A DNA stretch of 64,000 bases, taken from the NCBI GenBank assembly GCA_000231825.2, contig JH720297.1, positions 1,233,543-1,297,542 of the forward strand, in the 5' to 3' direction. Made by a program: the position numbers and the translations under genes. Positions 50,671-63,744 of this stretch are shown here, piece after piece. This DNA is from Tetrahymena elliotti 4EA. Taxonomy: Eukaryota > Ciliophora > Oligohymenophorea > Hymenostomatida > Tetrahymenidae. Below the pieces are notes generated by a model, which saw only the letters and a list, made by a program, of their open reading frames with translations, was not told the origin of the DNA and did not search any database. Position 1 is the stretch's first letter. Each line of letters starts with the position of its first letter.

Positions 50671-50708
50671 TTTTATTTAGTTAAAAGTGCCATTTAGTTA
50701 TGAATGTC
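50671..50708 (-). repeat. Right terminal inverted repeat
   Basis: The reverse complement reads ACATTCATAACTAAATGG followed by CACTTTTAACTAAATA, mirroring the left end. Confidence 0.8.
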
Positions 50709-51648
50709 ATGTCATATTCTAGTCAAAATCGTAGAATTAAAAAATGAGATAAAATTATGATGTAAATTTAATAATAGCTTTTTTTTAAAGAGTTAATTCT
50801 AAATTTAAGTTTAGTCTCATGAGGTTTTTAGATTAATTTAAACTAAAATAGAAATTTATGGTAATTATTAGCTATTTTTATTCAATATGAAATCATTAAT
50901 TACTTTTATTGATTTCTCTATTTTAAGGTAAGCTTTTTTTATCATAGAATTCAGTTTAAAACAAACAAATAAGTCCTCAATCAAATTTATTAATTTATTT
51001 AAGAAACAATTTTGATCAACTGATCCTTTCAATTAGGGTGATTAATCACTAATAGTTTGATTTTATTCCAATAGTAACATGCATGAATTGTCAAAAAACT
51101 TCTTTTGAAATTATTTTATTTTAAAATTGAATAAGTTATATTGCAAGTTTGTTTCTTTTACTTAAGTTAAGATTAATCTAAGAAATAATTGGCAAGTAAT
51201 TCAAATAGAAAACTACCAGCAAATAATTAATCAGTTAACAAAAAGTATGTTTTCTTAATTAATTTTTGATTTTATATCACTTCAGATTAAATTTGATTCA
51301 TTCATCAAACAACTAAAAAGTATTTGTAACTCAGCAAAAAAATAAACAAACATTTAAAAACAAATAAATTGAATTTTTATAAGAAAAATATAGGCATATA
51401 ATTCGTAATTGGTTAAAAAAACAAACCAATAATTGATTTTGATTTATTTATTAACTAATTAATTAATTGATCTAACAAATTAATAATTGGTAATAAAGAT
51501 TAATAAATAACAAGAGATAAAGGCAGATTGTTTTTTGTTTTGAAAATCTATAAGTAAATTAGTAAGTTTATTAGCTTCTTCCAATTTGGTAGAAAGATAG
51601 ATAGTCAAGCTTTGACATACGCTAGAAGAAGGATATACACTATTTGAT
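50709..51648. other. Intergenic, no feature seen
   Basis: AT-rich DNA with many A/T runs between the transposon and the PH-IML2 gene. It should hold that gene's promoter. I found no coding region. Confidence 0.55.
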
Positions 51649-54600
51649 ATGATAGAAAATTCTACTTTTAATACTGATGTTTATGAAAGGGCTGTAATTT
51701 CTTTTAAGACATAAAGAAGAGTTCTTATAAAATATGGAAAGGTCAGCAAATTTAAGATTACTAGGTATTATGTGTTATAAAACGAGTTTTTATTGTATTA
51801 TAAAAATGCGAAATGTGAGAAATCTATCAGTTCTTTTAGCTTAGCTAATTGTTAGTATTCTAAAGATTAGTCAAAAGTTAAAAAAATAAATTAATCAATT
51901 AAAGTCATAACATCTGATAGCAAAAAAACATTTTGGCTACATCCTATTTCAAATGATGAGTTATATTTACTTGAGAGGTATATTAAATTTGTAAGCGAAG
52001 GTAAATTTAATAATGATCAAGTTATTTAGCAGCTTTTAATTGATCCTTTATCTAAATAAGATAAGCTTACATCTGCTTATTCTTCTCACTTATAGATAGC
52101 TTTTACTACTAATTAAGCTTCAATTTAAAATACTCATATTAACAGAAGTTCTTAACAATGTAACTAAGATGTGATGACTCCTAATACAAAATAGTAAACT
52201 CAGGTAAATAGATTTTTGAATGGAGTCTTAGTTTATGAAGAGGATTAAAACTCAGAGAATGGAAAACAAAATATAAACATGAGCTATTACAGCTAAATGA
52301 GACAATTAGAACCATAAACTATTGGATACTAGATTACTGAAGATAAATTCTAACAGTAGAAATTATGTTAGATAAAATAGACTGAGATAGAATAAATTTA
52401 AAAGGAATAAGAAATATCTCAAACAGAAAATTAATTCTCAAAAAGAAATACACTGAGAGATTATAATTAAAGAAATTCAAAAGAGCAAATAGAATTTTCA
52501 CAAATGATTCAAATTGTTAAATAGAATTCAATTCAGAATTTTCAAAAGTCGCTTTCAAAGGGCTCAGTTCATTAGGAAAATTTTAATGATAAAATTGATC
52601 CATAAAGTTAAAAATTGAGTGAAGAAGAATATTTGTAGGCATAACAGATGCTTAAAAAGAGTTTCATGTCTCCATTATTCAATTAGCAATAAGGCAATTT
52701 AAATTATGGAAATAACAATCTTTAAAGTGCTAATTAGCTAAATAATGAATACTTAATTACTTTAGGGTAGATGAGCTAGAATAATATGTTTACTAATCAA
52801 GGTAATTTAAGTATTGATAATAAATAAAACATCAGCATTGAAAAATTCAATGGAAATACTATTAGTCAGATATTTAAAAATATTGACAATAATGTCAATA
52901 TTAATCCAATTGCTGAGAGTGGAAATTTTATTACTAGTCCAGGTAATTACAAGATGAATTCATTACAACATGCATAAGCTATGCTGGATAAAGACCTTAG
53001 TGCTATCATAAAACCAAATGATCACTCAAATTATCTTGATATTGATGCTGATTTGAAATTCTCTAGCGATGAGGAATACTCTCATAATAAAAATGAAAAG
53101 CTTGAATCGGTTAGACTTAAATATGAAAGTCTTTCACCAAATGCAAACAAGGGATATCAATTCGGAAATGGTCATTAAAATAATAATATATTTAATTTAA
53201 ATAATATAAATAAAAACAAACTAATTAACTAAGTCAGCACTAAGCTTTTTTAAGATAACATTGAAATTGAGAATATTAATACAAATAATATAAGCAATAA
53301 TGGTCTTTTTTTTGGTGTTTCAAATAATAGCAATGTTCCATCAAGCAGTAAAGGATTGATTGGAAATCCTACTTGCTCTACTTCAGCAACTTAAAATATT
53401 ACTTCACCATAAATGAAATAATACAGATATTCCAACTCTTTGAATAACATGCAAAATAATTTATAAGCAAATTAACAAGATCATAATAAAAACATTTAAT
53501 AAGGACCATGTAATTTAAGTTCAAGCACTCTTTAGAATATCTTTTTCCCTGAAAGTTAAAAATATTATACAGAATCTCCTCAAGGTTCTTTTTTCTCTCA
53601 CAAGGTAGATACAAACACAAACTTTTAGGATGCTGCAATTAACAATACAAGCTAAAGATTTTAGCAACAAAAATAAAGATAAGTAAAAGATCATGCTAAT
53701 TTAAGTGATGTGCATGATATTACTGATTAAGAAAACATATCTTCTGATGATGAAGAGAAAGTGCCCTCAACTTAATTTTTTATTAAATAATAAGTTTTTT
53801 TTGCTGGTGCTTCTAAAATATTTATGGAAGATGGATTTTCTTCAAATGGTTTGCCTTAGCAATCCTAAAGAAATAGTAAAATTGGAGTTATTTCTAATTA
53901 TTCTTTTGATAATAAAACATTAAGTGATACAGATTTGTTTGATTAGGTTGAAGGAAATTTTCAAAAAAGTGCTATCGATATTATCAAAGAAGAAGAAGAA
54001 AACAAAAAAAAAATGAAATAAATGAAAAGAGGTAGTGAAAATCTACACAATAGTAAATCATCTAGTTTCTTTAGCCAATAGCATGCAGCAATAAAAAAAT
54101 AATTTGATAATAAAGAGGAAAATATTCATTAACACTAGTAATATAACAATGCTCTACAAAAGAAGAATCTTCAAGCAAAAATAAATTTGAGATATGAAGA
54201 ACCAAGTGCTTAAGGAGGAGATAAATATGAAGAATAAATTTAAAAACAACAATAAGAAGAAGAATAAATTCATAAAAATAGCTAAATAGATGAAGATGTA
54301 GGAGATTACTTAGATGATGAAGATGATGCTAATCGAGCAATAGCTAACAACGTAACCTACATAATTGAAAAATACAAAGAATAAAATTATTATGAAAAAA
54401 ACGTTGCTCTATTCAGTGCAAGTGGGAATATGAAAAGAAATGATTTAAATAATTCTCAAGAACAACCTTAATTTAAAAATCATTATGAAAAATAAGTATA
54501 AAAGAGAATGAATAATCATATGCATACAAAATCTAGTTCTGGATTTAGATAAAATGCATCCAATTCTAAAAGAAGCTTCTCAAATGTAACAATCGACACT

Positions 54601-56862
54601 GATAAATGCAATAATGAAGTAAAAAAATTCAATCAAAAATTTTTAATATTTGTTTAATAATTTGTTTTAAAAAATTAGTACAGTTAAAATACACAAAAGG
54701 AGCCTCAAATAAAAGACAAAAAAGAGTTCTATAATAAGAAAAACATAATTGGATATATTGTTCCTAAAATGGAGGATAAAATACCTTATTTAAATCATTA
54801 GTAGGATGAATACTCAAAAACCATAGTTAAATAACAAGTTTCTATTGATAAATGTTACACTGATGGGTATTATTACTTGTGGAGTTTCCAATTTACTAAT
54901 TCCCAAGAAATTTTCAAGATTTACAGAGAATAAAATATCAATTTTGAATATGCTTTGCTTGAACATAATCTTTTGAAAATTATTGTTACTGGTAACAAAG
55001 ATTTGATTGCAACAACTGAATAAAAATTTGCAGAGTTTTAAGAATATCTTATTGCATGCTAAAAAGATGTATAAAAAAAGGGGGATAAATCTAAAATAAA
55101 ATGTCTTTAAGGTATTTCTTAAATAACAATAGATCTTATTAAATCAGAAACATATTTAGTCAGAGGCTTGTTGTAAGCATTTTTAAATAATAAATTTTAA
55201 TCATTCATTTAGTTCAAAAATGCTTACTAAACATTCCAAAAAGTAAAACAAAAAATAGAATCCTCTACCCCTAAAAACTAGACTACACATGAATATTTAA
55301 AGAATAGCGAATACGATGTATACACTAAAAGCAAATTTTATTTCATATCAGGACTCTTCAATATTGGGCTCTCTATGATTCCAAGCTACTTCCTTAAAAT
55401 CCTCAGTTTAATTGGTATTTAGCCTAATAAATCGTATGGATATGAATGCTTAGAAAAATGCATAGAATTACAATCAATACGTTCTTCATATGCCTCTCTT
55501 TTACTATGCATAGAATATATAGAACTCAACCCAAATGTTGAAAAGTCTATTTTACTTATCAAAAAAATGATAAAAAGCCTTCCGTAATGCCCTTTATTTT
55601 ACTGGATGGCCTCTCTCCTTTCTTGGAGATATGCAAAAGTAATTCATTAATTCATTCATTATTTAATTAACTAATTCTATTTAAAAAAGCCTGATGATGC
55701 CCTTACTCTAATAAATAAGAGTTTATGGAATTGTGGTGAATCTTTAAGTTAAGTCTCCTTTTACCTTAAATTTGAGAAAGGATGGTATAATGTTTCTCAA
55801 TTTGATTGGAAATAAGCTCTTGATCTCTTCCAAGAAATTGTTTTTATGGCTATTGATTTTGATAACTTTGATATGGATCTTTTAAACTCTCTCGCCCATC
55901 AAAAGAAACTTCCTGAGGCACCTAAATTAATGGAAAAATTCATCTAAAATGCTAAACATAAACATAAAGAAAAACATAAAATAATTTTACCTCATAAGTG
56001 TTGTTTAGCTGCTCTAGTTGCATGTTGCTATCAAGACTAAGGAATGATTGATAATATGGAATTGTGGTTCCTTATGACCTAATATCTCATTAAGGTATTT
56101 ATTTTCAGAAAATTAAAATTATTAGTTTATTTATCATTTTCATTTAGATTTTTTATAAATATACCACAAAAAATCATATTTTTAACTTAAACTTTCAATT
56201 TTTTGCCAATTTCACTAAAATATTTAATTTTTTCTATTTTTACAAAATTTATATTGAAAGTTAAGTATGAAATTTTTACAATTCACAATAAATAAATATT
56301 ATTTTTATTTAAAAATATTTAGAAAAGTTAAGAACATAAAACTGGAGTTGATGAAGATATAACTAAGTTATGTGCCAAATATATCAACAGATAAAACAAA
56401 TAATTAATAAAATATGAAGTATTATACTTTGTTAAAGAAATAACAAAACTTAGGGATGATATGCTTAATAAAATGGTTGAAGAAATTTAGTTCTATTATG
56501 AATCAGAATATGGAAGCATTTAAGATATATTTTATAAGAACATTCTTAAAAATAACACCTAAAAATCAATAGATTTTGGTAGTACAATTTTCCTTAGAAT
56601 AGTATCTGGATGTTTACAGTAAGATTTTAACATGGTTTATCAATCAGGCAAAATTTTAGACAAAATAGCTGAATTTATTCCTACTGATCATCATTACATT
56701 TTACATCATTCATACCATTGGCTTGCCCGTTGCTAATAATAATAAAATCTCTTCTCTAATGCTAAAGATAATCTTAAAAAGTGTCTTAAATATAAAAAAT
56801 GTGAGTTTACTCTTGAAAACAAGAGCTAAAAACTCCTTACAGAAATAGACTTTGCAAAATGA
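51649..56862 (+). CDS. PH domain - Q/N-rich linker - IML2/TTC39-type TPR protein
   Basis: Exons are 51649-55638, 55690-56094 and 56323-56862, in frame, 1644 aa. Residues ~10-125 resemble a PH domain: VLIKYGKVSKFKITRYYVLQ, then FLLYYKNAK, KVITSDSKKTFWLHPIS and a C-terminal helix ELYLLERYIKF. A ~950-residue Q/N/S-rich, partly acidic linker follows. The C-terminal ~560 residues match the IML2/TTC39 family: TYLVRGLLQAFLNNKFQSFI, GLFNIGLSMIPSYFLKILSL, IQPNKSYGYECLEKC, then TPR-like helices (CLAALVACCYQDQGMIDNME, HHYILHHSYHWLARC). Yeast Iml2 acts in lipid-droplet and inclusion-body clearance; animal TTC39B affects lipid handling. Those proteins lack a PH domain as far as I know, so the fusion would tether the TPR part to phosphoinositide membranes (inference). 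TGA is at 56860-56862. Confidence 0.8.
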
Positions 56863-57186
56863 AAAATATGTTAGCAAAAATAAGCAAGCAAACAAACAAA
56901 AAAAGAAAGAAATCTACTAATTAACTAACGAATAATTAATTTTTTTCAAGAATATTCAAATTTGAATATTTCTTAAAACATAAAATCCAATAAAAATAAA
57001 TTAGGAGATTTAATAATTCCTAAATAATTAATTAAAAAATAAATATAGAACAAATAATCATGTAAATATATAATTAATTTAACAACAATATAAATAATAT
57101 CATAAATTGTATGAATTGTGTCTATATTAGTAAGTTATTTATATTATTATTCAAAAAGAAATTTCTTTTAATTTTTGATCTCATTA

Positions 57187-57435
57187 TTATTATTAGCTTC
57201 CCATTTTAATTATTATTAGCTTCCCATTTTAATTATTATTAGTTTCCCATTTTAATTATTATTAGCTTCCCATNNNNNNNNNNNNNNNNNNNNNNNNNNN
57301 NNNNNNNNNNNNNNNNNNNNNNNNNNNNNNNNNNNNNNNNNNNNNNNNNNNNNNNNNNNNNNNNNNNNNNNNNCCATTTTAATTATTATTAGCTTCCCAT
57401 TTTAATTATTATTAGCTTCCCATTTTAATGATTAT
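57187..57435. repeat. 23-base minisatellite interrupted by an assembly gap
   Basis: The unit AGCTTCCCATTTTAATTATT plus ATT repeats three to four times before 57274 and about three times after 57373, with one C-to-T variant. The 100 N between them are a standard placeholder, so the true copy number is unknown. Confidence 0.9.
57274..57373. other. Assembly gap, 100 N
   Basis: One hundred N in a row, flanked by the same tandem repeat on both sides. The array probably could not be assembled through. Confidence 0.98.
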
Positions 57436-57819
57436 TTATTTAACAATTATTTTATACAATTCAAAACCAAATTGAGAAATAATTTATTTCTAATCAAATA
57501 TGATTTCTATTTTTAGTAATATTTTTTGAAAGTAATTAGATGTAAAAATAGTTTTTGGTTTACAGGTATTCTCAATAACATTTTGTGTTAAAGTATGAAG
57601 AATAAAAAATAAAATCCCTCTTCTAAATAAAAATAGTTATGAGTAGAGAATTGAGATAAATGAAGATAATTGAAAGAGAATGTATAGATGGAATGAATAT
57701 GTTATGGAAAAATAAAAAAATTTATGGGTAAACATAAACATAGATTTTTACTATTAAATTAGAAATATTTATATTAAAGTATTTGATTTAAATTAAAAAT
57801 GCTTTTTATTCTTTTGACT

Positions 57820-59439
57820 TCAATTTTCGACTTCCATTTAGTTAGCAGTAGCAAACTATTTTTTTTAAATTAATAATTAAAATTATTGCAGGGAAAGATT
57901 TTAATTTACTGTATCTAATTGTTATAAGTATGAGAGAACTCTATCTTCAGATAAAATTGTGAAGTTAGAATTAGCGCCAACAAAGGCAATATCAACACTC
58001 TAAGGCGATAATCTAAAATATTTAGTTAAAAATGTAAATCCTTTTTATTCATTGAATATTATTATGTTTACTCTTCTTCTCCTTGGTTGGCTTTCTTAAG
58101 AGCAGATAAACCATGTAAAATAAGAGTATTGAGATCAGTTTCCTTGAATAATTCTAAATTATTTTCTAAATAGGTCTTGGCAGATTATGAACGAGATCCA
58201 ATAGATTAACCCTAAAATAAAAGAATAAATGAGTAAATAACTTCAATAGGCATTTTTTTAAATTAGTTTACATAGAATTCGTAGAAGTCACCACTGGGTA
58301 AAGTCTAGAACAACTTAGGACCATCAGCCTATAAATTAGATAAATAATACTTAGAATCACATCAAAATATGGATATTAAAAGATTACTTCTTAAGCAATA
58401 ATCAAAGTACCAACACCATAAGGTCTCTTACCATAAGTTTAAGTCTTGTGTTATGATTCTTTTAAATAATTTTAAATAAATGAGCAACTCATTCAATATA
58501 TTTTGAATTGTAATTAATTTCATTTATTAATTGCCAGCATTGTATTAAATTAAAAATATCTTCTACTTTCATTGAATTTATTCAATTTGTTATTTTTTTA
58601 ATATTTAGAATTGAATGCTATTTGATTGATTCTTTTCTGTTTTTAATAGGCTTTACTTATAAAATTGCTAGCTATATTGGTTTTGTAGTGATAAAAATTC
58701 GTTAAGTTTTTAGCTTGATCTTTAATTGAATTCCCAAATAATTTAATATATTTGAATTACTTTCAGAAATTTTAATGACTAATCTCTATAAAGGATGTTA
58801 GCTTCCATATACATATTTATGGTTAAGACATTCAGTTCTCATATATTTACAAATGACTCCTATTATTGTTTATATATTTACATTTATTTAAAATTCACTG
58901 ACTTATATTCAATTTGTTTACTTGCATCAGCAGTGATACCTGCAACACCCATACCAATTTTATCATCAACTTAGAAAATCTTTTCTTAGTAACCAGAAAG
59001 TTTGCTGTTAGATCTCTTCTAAGCAACTAAAACCTTTTAAATTATTTAACAATCTACTTAGAATTTTGCTTGTAAGTATTTATTTATTTGAAAATTACTG
59101 CAAAGTTTTTGGATCTTAAACCTATTGTAATAGAACCTTGATCGATAGCTTTAGTGGCATAGTCAACCTTTATTTAACAATAATTTAATTATTTACTTAA
59201 TTTGAAACATTTTCTATTTTAAATCTGATAAGCATTTAATTTATATTTATGTAAGACATAGAGTCAATACAAAATATTCACAAAATGTAAAAGTGCGAAC
59301 TAGAATCTGCAAAAATGAGCATGCTTTATGAAGATAGATTTAAAAGAGAATGTGCTTTTATAAACAGTACCTAAAGGAGTTTTCCGTTAGTAGACCAAGT
59401 GGAACAATCGGTATCGTATAAATTGATATTTGATGACAT
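57820..59439 (-). CDS. PSMA1: 20S proteasome subunit alpha-1
   Basis: About eight exons. Exon 1 (59439-59371) encodes MSSNINLYDTDCSTWSTNGK plus LLQ. Intron 1 ends at 59168, and exon 2 begins VDYATKAIDQGSITIGLRSK. Later exons give VLVAQKRSNSKLSGYQEKIF, GVAGITADA, RTECLNHKYVYG with QHPLQRLV, TYGKRPYGVGTLIIAQE, ADGPKLFQTLPSGDFYEF, GQSIGSRSQSAKTYLE and a final PQSVDIAFVGANSNFTI. The order, the YAxxAIxQGS motif and the RxECLN block place it with alpha-1 (PSMA1), a structural ring subunit of the 20S core with no catalytic Thr. The C-terminus ends in FATANQMEVEN and TGA 57820-57822. Estimated size is about 250 aa, close to human PSMA1 (263). Middle exon edges are approximate. Confidence 0.9.
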
Positions 59440-61616
59440 TTGCTATTTGATTTAATATTATTTATTACTTTAGAAATCTTTTTATTCCTTTCGTTTTTTA
59501 TTTATAAATTTTTTATTTTTTGTTTAAGTGTATATTTTTTTGCTTTTTTAAGATAAGATATTATCTTATTTCTTCATTCATTTTTCAAAAAAATATACAT
59601 ACATACTCCTAAATTTAAAAAAGGAAAAAAAAATACAAGATCATATCTTCTAATAAATATCACATTATCTTTAAATAAAATATCATTCTGATCTTCGATT
59701 TTATCCGAAAAACTGTCGATTCATCATTCTTCTTCTAATCTAGTTTATTAATTAAAGATCTTTATGAATGAACAGCTATTTATTTTTCTTTATTTTTTGT
59801 TATTACATACCCATTTCTGCTTTAAATTAAAATATTTTATTATTTTTTTTCATCAAATTTAAAATAGAATTTTATTTTCTTTTTATTAAAAAACATTATT
59901 TGAAATGAAAAATGAATTAAAGAAATTAATTTTCAAAATATTAAATTGAAATCTAATTATTTTTTTAATTTAAACTCATTTTATAAATATTTAATTGCAT
60001 TAAAATAATTAATTCATTCTTTAAATATTCTAATCTCTTTAAAAAAAAAGTAAATATTTTGCATGTTTTGCTTAAAATAACTAAATTATTAAAAATATAT
60101 TATTATTAGCTGAGTATTGTATTTATAAAATCTAAAAATTGAAAAATAAAGATATAACTAAAATAATAAATAAAAATGAAGATGCCATTCATGTTATTGC
60201 AAAATAAGAAATATTTGATTTATGAATAAATTAAATTATCCATCCTTGATTATATAAACTAAACGAGACTACTTGGACTTCCTTCCAGGTTGCATTTTTG
60301 GTTTAAAAAATGAGTAAATTAAAAAATCTAATAATAAAATAATTTTAATTGCTTCTTTGTTATTCAAATCAAATCATCTCATTTTGTAGTTGTTATTCTG
60401 TAAATATTTAGTTTTTTTAATTAACACAATTTATATTTTAAAGTGTAACTTATTTTTTCTAAACTATAAAAACTGAAAAATATATTGATAATTCATACAA
60501 TAAATAAAATAAAACAAAAAAATCCATCAATGATATCACACTTAAAAATCTAGATCAAATATGACATTAAATAAATAATTCATTAATTTTGGTATTTTAT
60601 TTGGTTTTATAAAAGAACTTAATTAAAAAATTTAAAAGTAAAATAATTTTTTAAATTTTACAAATCTGCAATTTCAATTTCAAAGTTGTAATTAAGCTGG
60701 ATAAATAATTTTTTGGTTGTTCTGAGAAATTTAACAGATAAATTTTTTATCTACTTATTTATATTTTTATAAATCTAAATGAATTTAAAATAAAGAATTA
60801 GTAAAATAATTTAAATGACTCTTTTAAATTTTAGAATAAAAACATTTTTACTTTACATTAAATTTGGATTTATATTTAATTTTACTGGAATATATTGGAG
60901 CAAAGAAAGAGTTGATAGTAAAAAATGAAAGAATTTAAAAACATTTAGAAATAAATTTGAAGTTTTAATATATTATTAATTAATTAGTAAATAAGTTTTT
61001 TCTTATTCGATTTAGTTTCCAGTGTTAGTTAGTTGGTTAATTAAATAGCAAATTTATAAATATATTTTGGTTTATCCTGCAGAATTATTATTTAATCTTG
61101 TATTTACCAACCAATATTTATTTTGTGGCAACAAATTAGATATTTGATATTCATATATTCATATACAACATTATTTTTTGGATAGTAATTATTAATAAAC
61201 AAACAAAAATAAATAAATAATTTAACAGGAAGGATTAAATATAATAATTACAGAAAACTTAAAAAGATGTGGAATACTATTTCAACTAATAAGCTACTTG
61301 AATAGAGAATTAAATATAATGTAAAAATAATTTATCTTTCTTATGTTGATAAACATACGTACGATTGAGCTAAAATGAATTGTTAATTTATAATAGGAAC
61401 ATTAAAAACATAGAAATACTCTGAGCTGTGTTAAAACAACACTTGACAACAAATCACCTTATTGTCCATCTTTTATTAAAAGCAAATCTAAATAAAAATA
61501 AATTAAATCAGGTAAATGACTCAGTTTTGAATTTATAATTCATATTTTCTTTTTTAATAAAATACATAGAATAACTCTAAGATCTATATAAAAATAACTA
61601 AATTCTTTTGACGAAA
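59440..61616. other. Long intergenic region, almost featureless
   Basis: More than 2 kb of very AT-rich DNA. It should include the PSMA1 promoter. A short GC-richer island at about 60262-60302 is listed as a finding. No gene is supported. Confidence 0.5.
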
Positions 61617-62332
61617 ATGTTGAAAATTGAAAAAAATCCTTCAAGAAAACTTAACGCTGATATACTTTATGGTGAATATAGAAGCGGACATGTTGCACCA
61701 GAATCAATATAAAGAGCTAATTTCCTTAAAAAAGTTTAAGAAGAAAATGATGTAAATTATAAATTAGAAATTTATCAAAAAAAGCATTAAAATTTATTTG
61801 AGTTTAGATATGCTTTAATATTCTTAATGCTAATTAGTCAAATTAACATTTGTTTTATAGTATATATATTAGAGAATGAGTACAGTTCAGTCTAATTATA
61901 GTCAAAAAAATTGGGAAAAGCACAAAAATAAAGATATATACATGTCATCTAAAATATCTTAAAATGCCAGTAAATGATCTTTACTTTTTTTTTCTTTAAT
62001 TAATTAAATAATTTTATGGATAATATTAGGAAGAGGAGTCTTAGTAGATTATTCAAATGCTAGATCTTTCAGTAGATCTTAAACTAATTTTTATGATTCA
62101 CGTTATTCTGCAAATAGAAAATGTAAATTTTTTTATATCTTTGAAAAATTACATAATGAAATTTCATTTAATTGATAAACAAATAGCTTTAAATGAGATA
62201 AGGTCTAGTCATGATATGTCTGGTGATTCTAGAAATAGTCATCATTTTTCATAATAAAAATTATAAAGACCGATGACCTATAGTGGTTCTAAAACTTCTT
62301 TTACAAATCTTGATAGAATGTAATACATATGA
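61617..62332 (+). CDS. Small membrane protein, unrecognised
   Basis: Exon 1 starts at ATG 61617 (MLKIEKNPSRKLNADILYGE). It has a polar, helical N-terminus and one membrane segment, FRYALIFLMLISQINICFIV. An intron of about 100-110 bases ends at ATATTAG (62029). Exon 2 is polar with a Ser-rich end (SSHDMSGDSRNSHHFS, TYSGSKTSFTNL) and stops at TGA 62330-62332. The donor is uncertain (a GTAAAT near 61970 breaks frame; GTCATC near 61945 keeps it). About 200 aa. I recognise no domain, and the gene itself is only moderately supported. Confidence 0.45.
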
Positions 62333-63744
62333 ATTAAAAATAATAAATAAATAAACTGTTTCAAATAAATATTTACTCTAAATAAATCTAAAATTATTTA
62401 CTAATTTCTCTCTTTGTTTTAAAGTAATTGCATTTATAAAATTCGTATTATCTATTAAGTAAAAAACTACTTTTGAAGTATTCATGGAAAATCTCAATAT
62501 ATCCACAAAAATATTAAAAATCATTTATATGAAGCATTTTTTAATAATTTTTTTACTAATTATTATTTTGTGTCTATTGTTTTTTAAAGAGTAGGTGATA
62601 ACTTTATTTATTTAAAATCTATTTTCGAAGCAGAGTTGCTCTAAATTAGTAAAAAAACTAATTTTGTAATTTTAATTCAAAATCTCAAAAAAGTATTTAT
62701 GATAAGAACTCTGTTTTCAAAATTAGTAAATTAAAAATTTATAAATATTTGTATTCTCTATCTAGAAAAATTTAATGACAATCCTTTTTATTTAGAAAAT
62801 TAATATAATTATACATAAGAAACAAATCATTTTAAAAAAATTTAGTCGGTATCCTACAAGTTAATTTAATGTTCGTTTAGAATTTGATAAAGATGCAGTC
62901 CTATATAAATTGAAATCAAATTAAATTTATTATCTTCTTAATAAATGCTTTTTTTTAAAAATAGAGATCAAGAAGACAGAGAAAGTTCCTTTTGACTTTT
63001 TAAAAAATATATAATATAATTTAAATAGAGAAGTATTTTTGATAGCACAAATCATAACCATAAAAAAAGATATATTAGAGATGAAATTATATTAGATAGA
63101 AGAGAGAGTTGAGAGATATCAATCTACAAATTTAATAGTAGGTGCTTAACAGTTTAGTGACATTTAATTTTTTCATGATAAATGAAGCTAGTTTGTATTA
63201 ATAGTTTAACTTATCAATATTGGAATATTAAAATTTACAAACAAAAAAATCAATAATATTTTATTAAATTAATTTTTACTCTTAAATTATTTTGAGAATA
63301 TCTTTTTTTTCATAAAGCAAGCAGCTTTTGTAGAAGAATATGAATTAAAAAATAATTTAATTTTAAAATCTAAAATAATGTATGTATTAAGACATACACT
63401 ATAAATAATAGTCAAATACTTGAAGAGTTTTTGGATTGCCAAAACTAATCAATATATTTACTTCTCTCAACATAAACATAGAGAAATTAATGAGAAAGAA
63501 TTCAAGAGAATATCACAAAATAGTCAGAAGATTAATATTTTAGAATAAATTTTGATGATTATTTAAAGCTGATAAGAAGATAATATTATTTGAATGATTT
63601 TGAAATGATTGTTTCAAGGCCTGAATAAGTTATTTGTTTAATATGAGAAAGACTACATAAATTATAAAAACAAATGAACTAAAATATAATATAATTTTAA
63701 ATAAATTTAAATAGTTTTTATTCCTATTTAATTAGGTGAATAGA
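62333..63744. other. Mostly non-coding; weak exon-like frames near 62640-62900 and 63320-63580
   Basis: Two plus-strand frames of about 75-85 codons stay open. One around 63320-63580 is protein-like (HTLQIIVKYLKSFWIAKTNQ) but has no start or homology I recognise. At this base composition such lengths also occur by chance. No gene is claimed. Confidence 0.35.

Larger units (their letters stand above)
48271..50708 (+). mobile_element. DNA transposon with terminal inverted repeats and a broken transposase
   Basis: The left end 48272-48308 and the right end about 50672-50707 are inverted copies: ACATTCATnnnTAAATGG, then CACTTTTAACTAAAT. The shared core TAAATGGCACTTTTAACT is perfect on both sides. 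Between them lies a disrupted transposase-like frame. The element is about 2.4 kb. I could not identify a clear target-site duplication: flanks are TATGTGT on the left and CATGTCAT on the right. Intact transposons are rare in ciliate macronuclear DNA, so this is either a fossil retained in the macronucleus or a sign that the contig is germline. Confidence 0.75.
56863..57819. other. Convergent intergenic region with minisatellite and assembly gap
   Basis: AT-rich spacer with a 23-base minisatellite on both sides of 100 N (57187-57430). No gene was seen. Confidence 0.6.

Noticed and set aside
63320..63600. A gene from the 85-codon frame containing HTLQIIVKYLKSFW
   Set aside because: There is no start, no recognisable partner exon and no homology. 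Open frames of this length are common when only TGA stops translation.
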